Positions 61,704 to 64,000 of a DNA stretch of 64,000 bases are shown here, one piece after another. The DNA is from Cellulomonas sp. (GTDB lineage: Bacteria > Actinomycetota > Actinomycetes > Actinomycetales > Cellulomonadaceae), in NCBI RefSeq assembly GCF_017744555.1, contig NZ_JAGIBD010000009.1:1-64000 (forward strand), read 5' to 3'. The notes beneath the pieces are model-generated. The model was given only the letters and a program-made list of their open reading frames with translations. It had not been told where the DNA came from and did no database searches. The first letter of the stretch is position 1. The number at the start of each line of letters is the position of its first letter. Position numbers and translations under genes: made by a program.

Positions 61704-63524
61704 ATGTCGCAGCAGAGTAGCCCCACCGTCACCCGCCCCGACGACGAGCAGGCCGCGTTCACGCCGCCGACGCACCGCGAGATCGTCACGATCCTCGGCG
61801 GCCTGATGATCGGCATGTTCCTCGCGGCGCTCGACCAGACGATCGTCGCGACATCGATCCGGACCATCGGCGACGACCTCAACGGTCTGTCGCTGCAGGC
61901 GTGGGTCACGACCGCGTACCTGCTCACGGCGACGATCTCGACACCGCTGTACGGCAAGCTCTCGGACGTCTACGGCCGCAAGCCGTTCTACATGCTCGCG
62001 ATCTCGCTGTTCGTCGTCGGCTCGCTGCTGTCCGGGACCGCCGACTCGATGTACCAGCTCGCCGTGTACCGCGGCATCCAGGGCCTCGGCGCGGGTGGTC
62101 TCATGGCGCTCGCCATCACGATCCTCGGCGACCTCGTCGCTCCCCGTGAGCGCGCCCGCTACCAGGCGTACTTCCTCGCGGTGTTCGGCACGTCGTCGGT
62201 GCTCGGGCCGGTCATCGGCGGGTTCTTCGCGGGCGCGGACACGATCCTCGGGATCACCGGCTGGCGTTGGGTCTTCCTCATCAACGTGCCGATCGGCATC
62301 GTCGCGATCATCGTCATCGCGCGCGTCCTGCACCTGCCGCCGCTGCGCAAGGTCGAGCACCGCATCGACTGGCCGGGCGCGCTCGCGCTCGTCGTCGCGC
62401 TCGTGCCGCTCCTCGTCGTCGCCGAGCAGGGCCGCCTGTGGGGCTGGACGTCGACCCGCTCGATCAGCTGCTACGCGATCGGCGTGCTCGGCGTCGCGCT
62501 GTTCCTGCTCGCCGAGCGGTACGCCAAGGCGGACGCGATCCTGCCGCTGTACCTGTTCCGCAACCGCACGTTCTCCGTCGGCGCGGGCGCGAACACGATC
62601 ATCGGCCTCGGCATGTTCGGCGGCCTCGCGACGCTGCCGCTCTACCTGCAGATCGTCAAGGGCCAGACGCCGACGCAGGCCGGCCTCACGCTCATCCCGT
62701 TCACCGTCGGGATCATGTCCGGCTCGGTCATCGCGGGCCAGACGACGTCGCGCACCGGCCGCTACAAGGTGTTCCCCGTCGCCGGCACCACGCTCATGGC
62801 CGTCGGCGCGCTGCTGTTCGCGCAGCTCGGCACCGACTCGTCGTTCGCGTCGATCTTCGGCATCTCGATCCTGTTCGGGCTCGGGCTCGGCTTCACGATG
62901 CAGCCGCTCGTGCTCGCCGTGCAGAACGCCGTGCCCGTGCGGGACATGGGCGTCGCGACCTCGTCGTCGCTGTTCTTCCGGCAGATGGGCGGCACGCTCG
63001 GCACGGCGGTGTTCCTGTCGATCCTGTTCTCGACCGTCGGCGACAACATCCAGCGGGCGTTCCAGCGCCTCGCGCAGACACCCGAGTTCCAGGCGGCCGT
63101 CGCCGACCCCGCCGTGCAGGCCGACCCCGCGAACGCGCCCGTGCTGAACATGCTGCACGGCACCGGCGGGTCGGTGCCGTCGCTCGACGACTCGTCGTTC
63201 ATCAACAACCTCGACCCGCGGCTCGCCCGCCCGTTCCTCGACGGGTTCTCCGACTCCGTCGACCTCGTGCTGCTCATCGCCGCGTGCGTCATGGCGGTCG
63301 GTGTCGTGCTCACGTTCCTGCTGCCCGAGCTGCCGCTGCGGAACGTCTCGGGCATCCAGGGGCGCATGCAGCAGGACAGCGCCGACGCCGCCGCGAAGGA
63401 CGCACCCGAGGCCCCGGACGCGGCGACCGTCGCCGTGACGGCCGTCGGCGGGGTCGCGGCCGTGAACGCCGACCAGGACGCCGTGGCCCGCTCGGAGCAG
63501 TCGGTCCAGGACCCCACGGGCTGA
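61704..63524 (+). CDS. DHA2-family drug:H+ antiporter (EmrB/QacA type)
   Basis: A 606-residue major facilitator with 14 predicted membrane helices. It has motif D1 in LDQTIVATSIRTIGDDL, motif A in GKLSDVYGRKPFYM and motif C-like GPVIGGFFAG. It exports toxic organic compounds using the proton gradient. The C-terminal ~70 residues are an Ala/Asp-rich cytosolic tail. The start ATG 61704 follows GAGAAGG. No TetR/MarR partner is adjacent. Confidence 0.95.
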   Translation: MSQQSSPTVTRPDDEQAAFTPPTHREIVTILGGLMIGMFLAALDQTIVATSIRTIGDDLNGLSLQAWVTTAYLLTATISTPLYGKLSDVYGRKPFYMLAISLFVVGSLLSGTADSMYQLAVYRGIQGLGAGGLMALAITILGDLVAPRERARYQAYFLAVFGTSSVLGPVIGGFFAGADTILGITGWRWVFLINVPIGIVAIIVIARVLHLPPLRKVEHRIDWPGALALVVALVPLLVVAEQGRLWGWTSTRSISCYAIGVLGVALFLLAERYAKADAILPLYLFRNRTFSVGAGANTIIGLGMFGGLATLPLYLQIVKGQTPTQAGLTLIPFTVGIMSGSVIAGQTTSRTGRYKVFPVAGTTLMAVGALLFAQLGTDSSFASIFGISILFGLGLGFTMQPLVLAVQNAVPVRDMGVATSSSLFFRQMGGTLGTAVFLSILFSTVGDNIQRAFQRLAQTPEFQAAVADPAVQADPANAPVLNMLHGTGGSVPSLDDSSFINNLDPRLARPFLDGFSDSVDLVLLIAACVMAVGVVLTFLLPELPLRNVSGIQGRMQQDSADAAAKDAPEAPDAATVAVTAVGGVAAVNADQDAVARSEQSVQDPTG

Positions 63525-63554
63525 CGGGCACCCCACACGCGCACCATCGCGCGC

Positions 63555-63591
63555 GCCGACCCGGTCCGGGGTGAACCCTGGCCGGGTCGGC
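63555..63591 (+). terminator. Terminator after the DHA2 exporter gene
   Basis: A perfect 10-bp stem GCCGACCCGG / CCGGGTCGGC with a 17-nt loop, followed by GTCGTTTCTT. Confidence 0.8.
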
Positions 63592-63638
63592 GTCGTTTCT
63601 TCCAGTGACGGCGCCGTGCCGTCGACGAGGAGGCCGAC

Positions 63639-64000
63639 ATGACCCTGACCGAGAGCACGCCGACCGACGCACATCCCTTCGATTCACCTCACCCTCCGGG
63701 CGGCCACGACTGCGTGGGCTGTCTCGACCGCCGTCAGGTGCTGGTCCGCGCCGGGCTGGCCACCATGGGTGTCGCCGCCGCCGGCGTGCTCGCGGCGTGC
63801 AGCTCGGGCGGCTCGTCGGGCACCTCCGGCGACGGCGGCGGCTCCGGCTCGTCCGCACCCGCGGCGGGCGGGGCGCTGGCTCAGCTCGCCGACATCCCCG
63901 TCGGCGGCGCGATCTCCGCGCAGGACGCCGACGGCAACCCGATCCTCCTCACGCAGCCCGAGGCCGGCACCGTCGTCGGGCTGTCCGCGATCTGCACGCA
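63639..64000 (+). CDS. Rieske [2Fe-2S] lipoprotein, N-terminal part
   Basis: Cut by the right edge after ~120 codons. The start ATG 63639 follows GACGAGGAGG. The N-terminal DCVGCLDRRQVLVRAG is a twin-arginine-like export signal followed by lipobox LAAC, fitting export of a folded cluster-containing protein. A Ser/Gly linker and the first Rieske strands follow (LAQLADIPVGGAISAQDADG), up to SAICT, where the CTH cluster motif would begin. It is a small extracytoplasmic electron-transfer protein or one subunit of an oxidoreductase. Confidence 0.9.
   Translation, partial: MTLTESTPTDAHPFDSPHPPGGHDCVGCLDRRQVLVRAGLATMGVAAAGVLAACSSGGSSGTSGDGGGSGSSAPAAGGALAQLADIPVGGAISAQDADGNPILLTQPEAGTVVGLSAICT

Noticed and set aside
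60789..63674. 961-codon minus-strand frame covering the DHA2 exporter gene
   Set aside because: Only its last 210 codons are protein-like (membrane segments); the rest is antisense of the exporter.

Overview
The window is very GC-rich DNA of actinobacterial type and most likely comes from Cellulomonas or a close relative in the Micrococcales. The main reasons are a cellobiose phosphorylase of 822 residues that keeps the length and catalytic Asp490 of the Cellulomonas enzyme as I remember it, a CebR-type operator in front of that gene, two secreted AA10 lytic polysaccharide monooxygenases (LPMOs) with Pro/Thr linkers and CBM2-type modules, and many genes with a -10 hexamer only 6-8 nt before the start codon (leaderless transcription). 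Both edges cut genes: a Pro/Ala-rich protein at the left and a Rieske protein at the right.

Layout. 1-3.2 kb: genome-integrity genes radA and disA. 3.3-9.6 kb: a ROK regulator divergent from a GH13 alpha-glucosidase and a three-gene sugar ABC importer that lacks an ATPase, with a 20-bp operator between them. 9.6-13.1 kb: anchored hypothetical protein, MarR regulator with ABC exporter, VOC protein. 13.1-14.6 kb: a foreign-looking insertion of lower GC flanked by 112-bp imperfect direct repeats, carrying a secreted cysteine-rich hydrophobic protein and a translationally coupled two-helix membrane protein. 14.6-18.2 kb: conserved hypothetical gene, dcd, two-component system. 18.4-22 kb: cellobiose phosphorylase and a mutarotase. 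22-31 kb: small enzymes, an orphan eCIS-type metallopeptidase, tRNA-Gly(CCC), a PLP decarboxylase, and an ATP-grasp/alpha-E plus transglutaminase pair.

31-36 kb: a paralog of the 14.6-kb hypothetical gene, a cluster of DnaA-box-like sites, and a divergent polysaccharide locus (nucleotide-sugar dehydrogenase; a 65-residue protein with an LAATG sorting-like tail; a hyaluronan-synthase-like GT2). 36-43.7 kb: DinB, DUF779 and aldehyde dehydrogenase, a beta-helix secreted protein, a GAF activator, TetR, and an RNA/DNA methyltransferase with an in-frame palindromic repeat. 43.8-52 kb: LPMO 1, lipid enzymes, thioredoxin-NHL protein, GGDEF protein, LPMO 2. 52-57 kb: serine protease with a stand-alone copy of its N-terminal domain, hydrolase, DUF6458, S9 peptidase. 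57-61.4 kb: copper operon (membrane protein, YcnI, CopC, CopD-CtaG). 61.7-64 kb: DHA2 drug exporter and the start of a Rieske lipoprotein.

Functionally the window shows parts of a cellulolytic lifestyle: oxidative cleavage outside the cell (two LPMOs), phosphorolysis of cellobiose and hydrolysis of alpha-glucosides inside, each behind its own LacI/ROK-type operator. The most novel-looking item is the 1.34-kb insertion at 13.2-14.5 kb, with the polysaccharide locus at 32-35 kb next. No transposase, integrase, CRISPR array or rRNA was seen.
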